Assembly: GCF_963422355.1 (NCBI RefSeq) | Contig: NC_085095.1 | Location: forward strand, 7,681,812 to 7,745,811 | Origin: Corticium candelabrum | Taxonomy: Eukaryota > Porifera > Homoscleromorpha > Homosclerophorida > Plakinidae | Length of the DNA stretch: 64,000 bases | Direction: 5' to 3' | In this document: positions 43,901-54,006 of the stretch, piece by piece | Layout of the letters: every line of letters starts with the position of its first letter | Numbering within the stretch: position 1 is the stretch's first letter | Notes under the pieces: model-generated | Told to the model about the DNA's origin: nothing | Seen by the model: the letters and a program-made list of their open reading frames with translations, nothing else | Database searches by the model: none | Translations under genes and position numbers: made by a program

Positions 43901-46900
43901 GAGACAAGACCAGTCCGTTATAGAATGCAGTATTGTAAGTTATCTCGCCATTTTTGGTGAGTAACGACCACAACTCTATGGATGTAGAAAGCTAGTGTTC
44001 GTTAAAGGAACACCCACAGGCGAATTTTGCTTTTAGCTAACAAGGCAGTCAAAATGTACCAGTAACTAAAGTCAGACATCTCCAACTGATAATAAACCTT
44101 ACTCTACCCTATTAGGATTGTGACAGCGACTAATGTTCACACTTCCTACCTGTAAAGCAGTCACCTACGGTACATCTATAAGATAGCCCCACTTTCACAG
44201 ACTCTGCTTGACCCGATATCGAGCAAAATGATCAAATCGTAGGAGTTATGAAATGTGGCACGCTAATCCATCAAGTAGGCATGGTCGAACGAATCCGTTG
44301 AATGCGGCCTCTACCGCCCCACTTCAGCTGATTTGCGCCACGCAATTGTGCGTAAGCGTTGCTTCCGCCACGGGGAAGCAAGTTTATAATAAAAAGGGTC
44401 ACGGACACTCAAAGGGTATCTGGATGTTGCACTCACAGTGGCTCAAGGCAAACTGAAGTAGGCACGTGGTTCAAATATGGGGCTTAGAAGGTGCTTACTG
44501 GCTGAATAGTAAGACCGCCCAAGTAGCAGCTTTCTACCTCCTCTGCTCAAACATTACGTTGCTGTCAGTTTGAAGTCAATGACGATATCCTCCACACTGA
44601 CATGTAAATTCCATTCCCACCCAACCTTAAATGTCTCCAAAAACTACTGGCTCATAATGTGGCAAAAAACAGAAAGACTGCCTAGAAATTCACTGAATCA
44701 GTTATACCTTAGGGGTGGTTCACAATTTTCGTAATTTTCACAAGCATACAAAACGTACGCTAGGAGGGTAGGGGTAGGGTCTTGTATATGCTTTCTAAAT
44801 GATGATTTGGATATTGATTTTAATATTTATCTTCTCTAGCAAGCGATGCATACGCAATGCCCTTCAAATGCTAGGGAGACACGTTGCACAGGACCCTTAT
44901 TACACAGTTAGACGACTTTGAGTTGTGATCTTTTGATACGTTCTGGAATTGGTTTGCTCATGCGCATCCTAACTAAATCCAGGTATCTAAAGTAGTAGCA
45001 TGGAGGTCTGCATGGAAACCATCTAAGACTTTCAGTCTTTGTTTACTTATTGCCTCACATCAACCAGCTGCACAAGAATCTGCACTGTCTCTATATCACT
45101 TCATGAACGTCTTTGTGTTCAAAAACAAACATCGATCACAAAGCGAGGCAGTACGTGCGTGCTGGACAGGTGTGGACAGCAGCTGCAAAAAGTCCAAACT
45201 CTGCCTCATGATCGAAACAGTGAGAGGAAAGAAGGAATGTAGATGAAAATTAGTAGTAAGTAGTCTAGTGATGTACACATTGCTTTGCTGCAAACTGGTG
45301 TAGGTACGTCATGTCAGCACCTGATCAGAAATCGTCATTCTAGAATATGCTTTTGGGAGGAGGGGAGGAGGTAGTCAAAAGTGTACGTTTTGTACGCTCA
45401 TGAAAATGACAAAAATTGTGAAGCACCCCTTCTTCATATAAAAATGTACTATAAATCCAACATACAACTTCTTCCAACTTATCCTTATAACTTAACAGAC
45501 AGACACCTGCTTACTGGAGTTGTGTGATGTGGGGAAGGCACAGGTGACAAGCCAATCTTATTGCTGCTGTCCAACATCAAGCATTCCTTTTCAGCATTTG
45601 CAGATCTTTCGGAGTCTTCACCCCACACATTAGTAGCCAAAGACAACCTTGAAAAATCAAACTGAGGATTGTCCAGTCTGTCTATTTTGCCATCAACCTT
45701 TTTATTATCAGCTGCGACTTGCAATCCATTCTCATTGTAATCTCCACCTGTACATTGTACTTCTGCCACATGTACAGCTATTGCCTCTTCTCCCATATCC
45801 AGTCTGCTTTGTGTGTGTTGATCCTCATCCAACTGTACCACACCTTTTCTGACAGAATCCTCATCATCTACACCACTAACTCTTGTGTACACAAATGTAT
45901 CTGACTGTTGTGGACATACAAGAACATGTTCTGAAAGTTCATCAGACAAGCGAGGCACATCCACCATATCCTCCACATTGACCGTTTGTTCACTAGCACA
46001 TTCCTCTACAGAAGTAGGAGACTCTTCAAGCCTTGCGTTATCTACATCTTGTGTCACTGGCATCTCAATCTCATCATGAAGAAGAGAACTAGTAACACAT
46101 TGATTTACCACTCTATTGTGTGATGGAGGTTGATGTTGACTAGATGAGGAATTCTCATTACTGACTATAGCTCCTCCTGTCGATCTGACCTGCACAGAAC
46201 AAAATAAAACAGAACTAATTACTACATGCACAAACTTAATATTCATACCATTGTGGGGGAACTAGCAGCAACTTTATTTCGAGTTCGTTGCATGATCGCC
46301 TCAAGTCTCTACAATAATACCACAGCACATGAACAGACTAATGATGAAACACCATACATACAAGATAAACCTTCTTTCTCTCTGCTCTCTCCTTTTCTTC
46401 TTGTATTCTTCTCTCTTCTTCTTTGTTATCAATTTCTACTTGAACTTCCTTCCTGTTCTCTTCCACTTGCAACTTTACTTCTTTTATCTTATTTAAATCC
46501 TCTATCACTGCAGATTCTTCAACAATCTTGCTATCACTCTCCTTCCTTTCTTTTTCATCACATTCTAATCTGTTGCATTCCTCATTTTCTACATCCTTAT
46601 CAACACGTAAATAAACTGTGTCAGGAATCTCTTCACCTTCAGCTGTCAGCTTCTCTAGTTCATCAAATAGCCGCTGCTCTTCTTCTTCCTTTTCCTCCGA
46701 TCCTCTTCGTCTTTCGGCTTCTAAAAACAGTCGCGATGCTGCCTCTCTATCATGTTTTCTCTTTGCAGCCAGTCCTTCTTCGCCTACTGTTTCCACACTT
46801 ACTTCAGATGTTTCTTCTGTAGCCACAGCTGCAGCTAAAATCGATTCGTCTATTTCAAGCTTCGGAGGAGAGCGTACGTTGCCCTCACTTGACTTCAGTT

Positions 46901-47670
46901 TAGACCACGACAGTTGCGGACTAGCCTCACCTTCGTCTTTCCCACGACCAGTGTCTTCAGGTTTTGATGTCTTTCTTGCAGACATCCGAGATGAAGGCGC
47001 GCTTTTCGCCGAGCTCGACAAACGTGGAGAAGAAGAACCAGCAGACGCAGTCACAAGAGTCTTAGACTTGACGCGCGTTGCTGGTGAAAGCGACGGCCCT
47101 GCAGCTGATTTCTGCCTCGAGCTGCTGCTGTTGCTTTTCCTAGCGACCGGAATTCCAGAAGAAGTCTTCTTTGCCACGGCCGCGGTCTGTCTGTCTCTAC
47201 TGCGTTTGAGCATGTCTTCTTTCCTTTGCTTTTCCATCAAATCTTGTCGCTTCTTTCGTTCATCTGCAGCAGCTTTGCGTTCAGCCTCACGAACCTTCGA
47301 CTCCTCCAGTTGTTTCAGTCGTTCGGCCTGTTTCTGCTCGCGTATCTGACGCGCTCGATCCTGTCGTTCAGAGACAGAAGGGACTTTTGTGGAAGACGAA
47401 CTCGAACCTTCACCATTTATTCCTTTCTTACTCGCTGCTGCTGATGTACTTGACTTGCTTGTCGTTGTAGTTGTACGCGACTTAGTCAAGCTCGAGTTCA
47501 CTGGCTGCTTTTTCTGACCAGCCTGAGCCGCTGTAGATGAAGAAAAAGAAAGTCACACATAATAATTGATGACAGCAGATGTCGAGACATGCCAGGATGA
47601 CATATCAGCAGCTACACTTACCTTTCTTCGCACGGAAGGCTTCCAAAGACATAGGCTGGCTTTCCGACAT
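40905..47670 (-). CDS. MAP7/ensconsin-like microtubule protein
   Basis: Likely microtubule-associated, kinesin-1 co-factor type. Exons on the minus strand: 47670-47622, 47530-46371, 46308-46249, 46189-45515 and 42503-40905, phases compatible (1180 codons plus stop). It starts MSESQPMSLEAFRAKK. A Lys/Arg/Glu coiled coil follows (SERQDRARQIREQKQAERLK, about 60-130), as in the MAP7 microtubule-binding helix. Then a Ser-rich basic stretch and a second coiled coil ending ERAERKKRLEAIMQRTR (about 395-415), the hallmark of MAP7 C-terminal domains. The last two exons are acidic and Pro-rich, with 8-residue LPSTPPPD repeats, and end in an Asp run. Exon 4 could also read to a stop at 45485 if intron 4 were retained. 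Intron 4 (42504-45514) holds three TIR elements. Confidence 0.8.
42108..42374. repeat. Coding minisatellite in the MAP7-like gene, 24-bp unit
   Basis: About eleven 24-bp units (plus strand GTTGAGGGAAGATCAGGTGG plus four bases) encode LPSTPPPD or LPSTTPPD on the minus strand. Two variants partly alternate, so 48 bp is a higher-order unit. All units are multiples of three, keeping the frame. Confidence 0.9.
42611..43082. mobile_element. MITE with ACCCCGTTTACACGAGCAC ends
   Basis: Left end ACCCCGTTTACACGAGCAC, right end GTGCTCATGTACACGGGGT, with inner inverted AGCxGAGCC/GGCTxGCT-like motifs. 472 bp, no coding capacity; intron of the MAP7-like gene. The target duplication is unclear (TA on the left only). 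Confidence 0.7.
43659..44545. mobile_element. TIR element with perfect 9-bp target duplication
   Basis: Ends CAGAGGAGGTAGAAAGCTAG and AGCTTTCTACCTCCTCTG; flanked by CTCAAACAT on both sides (43650-43658 and 44546-44554). 887 bp, no transposase. An internal second copy of the left end (GTAGAAAGCTAGTGTTCGTTAAAGGAACAC near 43985) suggests partial duplication or nesting. CAGAGG ends resemble hAT, but hAT makes 8-bp duplications; Mutator-like elements make about 9. Family open. Confidence 0.85.
44711..45430. mobile_element. TIR element with AGGGGTGGTTCACAATTTT ends
   Basis: Left end AGGGGTGGTTCACAATTTTC, right end AAATTGTGAAGCACCCCT. The inverted match extends about 50 bp (TTTTCACAAGCATACAAAACG against CGTTTTGTACGCTCATGAAAA). 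720 bp, no transposase; intron of the MAP7-like gene. No clear target duplication. Confidence 0.75.
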
Positions 47671-48338
47671 GCTGGAAGCACTTCCTAGCGCTATATGCGC
47701 TACAAGCTCACAACCCCAGGCGCGACAAAATCGAATGTGCGCATGTGCAGTAAGTAGAAGGTGTGGCTAACAGTGCGGTTGGACGCATTTGACAAACATT
47801 ACAATGTGCCCAACAAACACGTAAACAAAGAAACAAAAGCTTTACAATAATTTCTTACCTACCAAACAAAGACAGCGAAAAATGAAAAACTACACAACTT
47901 GAATTGGTAAATAATAGCCAATTAATAATTAATTAATTGTAAGAAAACTAAAAATTGGCAAAGATTTAGGCTGTTTACTTCCACTTAATTAAGAAAGCAC
48001 TAACTGATGGAGCATAAATAACTACAGTTTAGTAGCTTCAGGTAATTGGTCACTGTGTAAAGTGTACAGTGATTTTGGGTTAACTATCATTAAATAATTG
48101 ACTTAAACCTAATTTGGTAAATTTATAAATAACAAATTTCACATTAATATTAATTAATTAGTTGTTAACTGCAATCGACAAGTTATACAAACAGGTCATT
48201 CTAGTGCAGCTTCTTGTTCCTCATACTACACTAGAACTCAACTATTGAAATAGACCTACTAGTACGTAATACGTGTGCTTCTTCGTCTACTGAGTCTAAC
48301 CAGGTCCTTTCATCATGTAGAAGAGCAATGTCTAGAGT
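47671..48338. other. Intergenic region MAP7-like / GALC
   Basis: About 670 bp, AT-rich (many TTAATTAA motifs). It holds the promoter of the MAP7-like gene and the 3' end of GALC. No other feature seen. Confidence 0.5.
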
Positions 48339-50924
48339 CTAGACAATGTCGTATAAAAGATTAAGAGGCCCGTATGCGGTGTTGTGCTCCAATGTCACAT
48401 TCCATCTTCTGTCTGTCTTGTCGCTGTTCTCCACTCTCCCAATCACCCTAGCTACATCCACGCGCGAATCCATTAGAGTTTTCAACTTGTAAGCGTCTCC
48501 TGTAGACTCGTGACCAGAATGAATGGTTTGAAACCAAACGTCTCCTCCTCTCGTTTCATTAGACACGACGTAATAAACACGTCCAGATAATAGGGAAAGG
48601 CTTTGGCCAAGTTGTATCTTGCCATACTTGAATCCCAGCACGTCGGCGAATCCTTCGGACATGGTGACGAGTACGGGATCTTTCAACATAGCCCCATTGG
48701 TAGCGCCGTCGAATATCTGCATTTGATGAACTTCCTTGTTGGCAGGACAATAATATCTGCCCAGGGCTGTTACCGTAATTGTCTTGGACATGTTCAGTAC
48801 CATTCCTAACCATCCACTTCTCTCCTCATACGATCCTGCATCCGGTAGTAGAGAAAGTAGAAACGATGAATTATTCTGCTCTCGTACCGTCGATATCACC
48901 AAGTTATCAAACTGAGCAAAATTCCATCCTGATCCGATACCAGCGAGACCATTCGTGTAATAATCGATAGAGACGTCACTCGCTACCGTCACGTTGTCTA
49001 TCGACGCCGTCGCTTTGTAGTCGTACAAATCGACAGCCAGTGTGTGCCATTCGTCTGAACCAAATTTGCTGACGTTTCCCGTTCTCAAAACATTTCCGTC
49101 TCCTCCAATCTTCGTGCTCTTACTGCTCACCGTCCACTTTCCTTTACAATCGACTGTGAGACACACGCCGCCTGCATATTGACCGACCGGTTGTTCGTGA
49201 TCGAATAAATCCGCCCTCCCGCACACACGAACCGCACCGCATACGGGTCTCCCCGCAGGGGTACTAGTATTAGTAGATTCGATAAGAACGTCGCACTGAA
49301 CTCTGTAATTCATGTAGTTGCCATAAAAGTAGGTGATCGGTTCTCCATTGCGTGTCTTCCACGCGTTATCCCCCGGTGCCGCAGGCGACCACTGACGAAC
49401 GACCTGATTTACAGATCGTACCGTTTCTGTTTGCTGCGAGCTGCTCGCAAATATTTGAAATGTGCCGAAATAATCAGACAGCAGCTTTGCTGGTTCGTTA
49501 ACAGTACGATCGCTTTCGAAGTCGTCGCGGTACGGCAAGAAGGGTAGAGGGGCGGGAAGAGGAATAGAGGAACGGTTGTAAGGAGATGGAGATTGAGCGG
49601 GTACCGGTTTAGTGTTAGTAAATGTGTAGATAGAATCGGGGAAGAGAGTGTACACAAACGTGCCACCCGCAATTTCAGTGATGGGCATAGAAACAAATTC
49701 CATCGTCCCGTTACTTTCCCACACGTCGACGAACATTAGGCGACTGATCCGAGGAAAATAGAATTCTACGTTTTGAATCTGTGTGGACCGTCCGGTTTCC
49801 ATAATGATCACAAACTCGTCTGTAGTCGCGTTCGGTACCAGAGTAACATAAGAACCTCCTCCCTTCAACAGACCACTGCCGACTTGTTTTCCGTGGATTG
49901 ATGACGTAGGAGGCAAGTAGAGCCATCCCGGTTGAACAAAGTGAGTGACGTGAGCGGTCACCATCAACCCGCGACGAATTTCATAAAATCCTGAGTAAGG
50001 ATGACGAGCCGATATCAGACCGTGATTGACGCGAAGGAAGTTTTGCATCCAAGATGTAATAAGAGGACATATGATGGTGGCCGTAAATCGACATACGGCG
50101 TAGTTTTTGTTTATCTTTTCAATCCAACCGAGGGCAGACGTCCATGCCGGTGGGGCACTGTTGACCGGTTGCTCTTCGCTCTTCCACAACGTCTTATGTA
50201 ACGTGAAAGCGACGGACGGTGTTTTGCTACACGGAGAGTGAATGCCGACGACGTCTACACTGTCGTTGAGATGTGAATCGTTGGCCATGGCCGTCGCAAT
50301 GTCCCAATTTCCGTCGGTGGCCACAATCTTGACGTGCTGCAGATCGTTCTCGTCCAGCTTACTGCGAAGAAGTTTAATGTACGAAGGATCCCACTCGTCT
50401 TCATTCCATATTCCTACATAATCTACAGTAATATTATGATACTTTTTGGCTCCTTGTATAAACTTGACGTGATAATCTACTCCTTCTGCAGACAGAAAGC
50501 TGCCATTACCAACCCAATGGGGCTCACCCCACGCAAGAGCAGAGATGATGATGTTCGGATTTCGTTTTTTCGCTTCCTTCACCAACCACCACTCGTATCC
50601 TCTATCATAGTTCTCGTCATCTCTCGAGTGCATGTGAGATGGCTCGGTGCCCCAAGTCGATTGTACGTCTCCTCCTATTTCTATCTTCAGAATATGAAAT
50701 GCTGCACCTAAATTGGGCAGGAACAGCAAATCTAGTAGTTGTGATCGTGTCGGTTCGGGGTATTCGTAGAGCAGACGACTCGAAGCGCCAGCGCTCAATC
50801 CTCCAATTCCATCGAATCGTTCGGCCGCATGGGAAGGATCGACCAATACTTGGGTGTCTGATGCTACATCGAGCACACGGCTGCACGGCAGCAACGTGAA
50901 AGACACTAATAACATTGCATACAT
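48339..50924 (-). CDS. GALC: Galactocerebrosidase (GH59), intronless, extended
   Basis: Secreted/lysosomal glycosidase that removes galactose from galactosylceramide. One uninterrupted frame of 861 codons from ATG 50924 (a GTG 21 bases earlier is not a start). Signal peptide MYAMLLVSFTLLPCSRVLDV. GH59 core: ERFDGIGGLSAGASSRLL, FHILKIEIGGD, GTEPSHMH, DENYDRGYEWWLVKEAKKRN, VGIWNEDEW (proton donor Glu175), KTLWKSEEQ (nucleophile Glu250), QPGWLYLPPT and the lectin-like domain (YRDDFESDRT, FAQFDNLVIS). About 160 residues follow that human GALC lacks (TVTALGRYYCPANKEVH, SGRVYYVVSNETRGGDVWF, NTAYGPLNLLY). They resemble a module attached to many microbial carbohydrate enzymes. No introns and high CpG, unlike the neighbours, suggest a retrocopy or transfer. 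Confidence 0.93.
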   Translation of the reverse strand: MYAMLLVSFTLLPCSRVLDVASDTQVLVDPSHAAERFDGIGGLSAGASSRLLYEYPEPTRSQLLDLLFLPNLGAAFHILKIEIGGDVQSTWGTEPSHMHSRDDENYDRGYEWWLVKEAKKRNPNIIISALAWGEPHWVGNGSFLSAEGVDYHVKFIQGAKKYHNITVDYVGIWNEDEWDPSYIKLLRSKLDENDLQHVKIVATDGNWDIATAMANDSHLNDSVDVVGIHSPCSKTPSVAFTLHKTLWKSEEQPVNSAPPAWTSALGWIEKINKNYAVCRFTATIICPLITSWMQNFLRVNHGLISARHPYSGFYEIRRGLMVTAHVTHFVQPGWLYLPPTSSIHGKQVGSGLLKGGGSYVTLVPNATTDEFVIIMETGRSTQIQNVEFYFPRISRLMFVDVWESNGTMEFVSMPITEIAGGTFVYTLFPDSIYTFTNTKPVPAQSPSPYNRSSIPLPAPLPFLPYRDDFESDRTVNEPAKLLSDYFGTFQIFASSSQQTETVRSVNQVVRQWSPAAPGDNAWKTRNGEPITYFYGNYMNYRVQCDVLIESTNTSTPAGRPVCGAVRVCGRADLFDHEQPVGQYAGGVCLTVDCKGKWTVSSKSTKIGGDGNVLRTGNVSKFGSDEWHTLAVDLYDYKATASIDNVTVASDVSIDYYTNGLAGIGSGWNFAQFDNLVISTVREQNNSSFLLSLLPDAGSYEERSGWLGMVLNMSKTITVTALGRYYCPANKEVHQMQIFDGATNGAMLKDPVLVTMSEGFADVLGFKYGKIQLGQSLSLLSGRVYYVVSNETRGGDVWFQTIHSGHESTGDAYKLKTLMDSRVDVARVIGRVENSDKTDRRWNVTLEHNTAYGPLNLLYDIV

Positions 50925-51383
50925 TCTCAACAATATTGAAATCACGTGAGCTAAAAAGATTTTGAGTACGGAGTCGACAACTACGTAGACACATGCAATG
51001 TACTCTCGTGCTAGTCGCTATACATGAGCACTTCAGTACATCAGATTTACTAAATGAAATACTTTAATTACTGCAAGAAAGCGTTTCAAAATACTATTAA
51101 TTAATTAAATAGCTACATAAAATGTGTTTCCTCCCTATCTATGAGAAGTAGAAGAAATTCCAAGCATAATTATTACGTATACCCAACAGCAACAAATTTT
51201 CTTAGGATTAAAACTGACGTCAGACTGAAAGCGGTACAAGCCCCATTCAAAAAAGCAGATTAGTTGCTGGTATAATCAAAACTCTCCATTGTATCAAATC
51301 AAGTGTGAAAATCTACTGAAACAACCACTTCAAGACTCAATACATTCTATCACACAGTAATAAAATGTAATCTTACATAGATA
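50925..51383. other. Intergenic region GALC / dipeptidase
   Basis: About 460 bp with the GALC promoter and the dipeptidase 3' end (both genes on the minus strand). No extra gene seen. Confidence 0.5.
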
Positions 51384-52226
51384 CTACACAAAACCTACAT
51401 CACTCAATGCAGGAGTAGTAACTGTCATTGTTGCATTGCATGAAACGAGAAAGTTGAAATATGTGTCAACATATGGCTCATCTTGCAAACTAAAGTGCCA
51501 CCATTCTAAAGGATAATTATAAAATCCGTATCGCTGCAAAACATCGTGCAACAACTGGCGATTTTTTCTTTGCTGTTGGGTAATGAGAGTGTTATCTGTA
51601 TGTGCTCGTGAATCGAAACAATCAAATCCTGTTCCCATGTCAATACTATTATCTCCAAACCTTTCTGATATTGAACTGTAGCAAGGTTTCAACACGTTTC
51701 CAGGATGGTACTCTTCTTCGGGAGAAGGAGGATATTGGACAAGAGTCACATCAATCGTCGAGCCTCGACTGTGGCCCGATTTCTCAAGAATGTAACCAAG
51801 AGGTATGATGTCACTTTTATTCATGTCCGGATAAAATTCCAGCATCATCAGTGAGTCATTGACATCTGCAGCCCATGACTTGAAATGATGAACGGCCATG
51901 GTGGGTCTGTAGCAGTCATACAGTTTCAATGTGTAGGCGGGGCTCATCGACATAAATTCTTTTTGAGCAGATGAAAGTGCCGTTGCTGCTGCTTTGGTCA
52001 ATATACATACATTCTGGACATAACCATTAATAGGTGTACCTACAAAATTGTGATGACTTGCGTAGCGCATAGAAATAAGCAACGTTCTATCCACATCCTC
52101 TAGTGACACAAACCCGTCTGGAAGATTAGGACACTTTAAAAACTCTTGCTGCTGATTTGCAGTTAAAACAACGCAACAAACACACACAAACCAAAGCCAT
52201 ATGAACAACCGCGCTGTGTTTGCCAT
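51384..52226 (-). CDS. VanX/DdpX-type D-Ala-D-Ala dipeptidase, secreted
   Basis: Zinc dipeptidase of family M15D; bacterial members cleave D-alanyl-D-alanine, a peptidoglycan precursor. 280 codons, no intron. Signal peptide at 1-23 (ARLFIWLWFVCVCCVVLTA). Catalytic set intact: YDCYRP with Arg107, zinc ligands His152 and Asp159 in SGHSRGSTIDVTL, DMGTGFDCF at 197-204, base Glu241 and zinc ligand His244 in EWWHFSL. Several Cys residues fit a secreted protein. The start ATG at 52226 faces the first Death-domain gene 104 bp away. The family is mainly bacterial, with some eukaryotic members (I recall Dictyostelium). The signal peptide and animal neighbours argue against contamination. Substrate in this animal is unknown. 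Confidence 0.92.
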   Translation of the reverse strand: MANTARLFIWLWFVCVCCVVLTANQQQEFLKCPNLPDGFVSLEDVDRTLLISMRYASHHNFVGTPINGYVQNVCILTKAAATALSSAQKEFMSMSPAYTLKLYDCYRPTMAVHHFKSWAADVNDSLMMLEFYPDMNKSDIIPLGYILEKSGHSRGSTIDVTLVQYPPSPEEEYHPGNVLKPCYSSISERFGDNSIDMGTGFDCFDSRAHTDNTLITQQQRKNRQLLHDVLQRYGFYNYPLEWWHFSLQDEPYVDTYFNFLVSCNATMTVTTPALSDVGFV

Positions 52227-52329
52227 AACAGAACCCGGATAATGCTTTCACCTCGACTCCCCAGAGACGACTTGCGCATCTCCACTTCACCTTCTCGGAT
52301 CGAAGCTGCAGCCACCAGTACGGTGGAGT
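52227..52329. promoter_or_regulatory. 103-bp head-to-head promoter region
   Basis: Only 103 bp separate the start codons of the dipeptidase (minus) and the first Death-domain gene (plus). Any promoter must be shared or overlapping. No TATA box is evident. Confidence 0.45.
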
Positions 52330-53308
52330 ATGACGAGTGAAATTACGTCTGAAGTCGTCGACATCGTTCGCAGACATGCGGCCGACCGATGGCGTCAGTT
52401 TGGGAGAACTCTTTTACAGACTGATACAGCGGGAATTGAAAATATCATCTCAAAGCTAAGTGGCAACGATCCACACGCTCCTAGAAGTAACGCTGAAAAG
52501 CTGAAGCGAGTTCTTGAAAGTTGGATTGAAAGTGAAGATGGGCCGACGTTAGTTCAACTTCGAACTGCTTGTTTGCGGGAGAATATACTTGGAGGAGTCG
52601 AGGTGACGTATGCAGAACTCAGCGGAAATTCTTCAGGTGAGACAATGGCATTAAAGCTTAGTCAATGTGATGTTACTGGATGACACGTACGCATACATGT
52701 ACAAAATTTATTTAATAAAGATCCTAGGTAATTAAGAATTTCTAAATTCTAAAAAATATTTTGTGTCTATATAAATTATGCTAGAGGGTCTTCTGGCTAA
52801 TATAGAACATGCAGAGTAGAAAAATTTAAACTTGTTTGTTATGAATTTTAATTTTACAGTAGTTTTAGTAGTTGTATGTTTGTGCGTGTTAATTGGATGT
52901 AAGCAGTACACTTGTACTAATGGATGGATGACAGATGATTTCAGGTTTACCTGCTTTGTACTATAGAAGATTTAAATAATGTTTGTATTTACAGAACAAG
53001 ACATTTGGGTTGAATCACTTCATTGGAAACGTAACTTCTTACATAGCCATCTCTGTCAAGCAGTAGTGCAGAATGGTGGGAGTCGATGGCGAGGAATTGG
53101 CCGAAATATTCTTGGAAAGAGCAACCATCAGCTGGATGATGTAGTTGGTGCAACAACCATCACCAACAGTCAACTCGTTGAGGAAATAATCTGGGCTTGG
53201 GTTGATGAGAATGGTGATGACGCAACACTCTCCAAACTAAAACAAGCATGTAGGGAAGTGTCCATATTAGGTGCAGTTGAACAAGAGTTGGCCATGCTCT
53301 TGCAATAA
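52330..53308 (+). CDS. Protein with two Death-like domains, copy 1
   Basis: 206 codons in two exons (52330-52636 and 52995-53308; phase-1 intron). Each exon encodes one domain of about 95 residues with Death-domain features: a central Trp-Arg-x-hydrophobic-Gly-Arg helix (DRWRQFGRTLL and SRWRGIGRNIL), a middle helix with Trp (VLESWIES and IIWAWVDE) and a last helix before a conserved ILG (LRTACLRENILGGVE and LKQACREVSILGAVE). No other domain or membrane segment. The Death superfamily mediates adaptor assembly in apoptosis and innate immunity. The exact subfamily is uncertain. Poly(A) signal AATAAA at 53354. Confidence 0.75.
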
Positions 53309-54006
53309 TGGAATTGTAGTCAATTTGTTTTAATTAACTAACTGTTGTACTAAAATAAAGCTCAAATTGTCTGTCTCGCAGAAATCGGCACGCACACTCG
53401 GCACGCGAAGGGAAAGGTTTGCTTCTAAAAATTATGCAACGGGTCCCCTCTCGAGGGGTTCTCGATCACGCAAATGCGACACATTCCAGTTTATTCGAAC
53501 ACACGCCCACACCAGTCCTGTGTAGACTGTACGTGTCGTCGCCCTTCGCAAAGCTTCGAGCAATCAAATATTTCTTGCCAATGGAACTTACTCTTAGATC
53601 GCTTTCGTTTCTCTCCAAATTCTGATTGCATTTGCACCCAGTCCAATCTACACGTTTTCTGTACCAAGCGCTACACGGGGAGTTTCTCTATCGAAAAAGC
53701 ACGAAGACAAGATTCAATTTCATTCAGTACATCCGGGACCTCGCAACAAAGATTGCACGTGACGTGTCCCACAGACTGCGTCTTCCGTCAGAACCCTACA
53801 GTATCTTGCCCGTACGAAGGACGGGACATGTGGATTTGGTAATATTATATTACTGCCTAGTATACCTGCCTTCGCTAACACGCTGCGTCCTTACACGTGT
53901 CCTGCCACGTGTATGTATGCGTGGTACCCTTGCGCGTTGCGCGTTCGGGCGCGCAAGAGGGCCTGGGTACGAGGCTACACGAGAACACAGAGTAGAGCCT
54001 GCATGC
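53309..54006. other. Spacer between the two Death-domain genes
   Basis: Contains the copy-1 poly(A) signal (53354-53359) and a CpG-rich stretch with overlapping open frames I cannot link to any family. At 53953-53977 AAGAGGGCCTGGGTACGAGGCTAC resembles the end of the fold-back element (AGTCTGGGGACGAGGCTAC), so a degraded MITE end may be present. Confidence 0.4.
53354..53359 (+). terminator. Poly(A) signal AATAAA
   Basis: Canonical hexamer 46 bp past the stop codon of the first Death-domain gene. Confidence 0.6.

Noticed and set aside
45485-45514. Stop codon at 45485 as the end of the MAP7-like protein
   Set aside because: A strong donor (CCA|GTAAGC) precedes it, and the downstream exon at 42503 opens in the same phase after a good acceptor, so it is more likely intronic; intron retention remains possible.
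46618-47349. 243-residue Ser-rich plus-strand frame
   Set aside because: Antisense of the MAP7-like exon, whose Lys/Glu-rich coiled coil reads as Ser/Leu/Phe on the other strand.
53419-53842. Overlapping frames upstream of the second Death-domain gene
   Set aside because: No recognised domain, no clear splice link to the gene at 54007, and low-complexity similarity only; kept as spacer.
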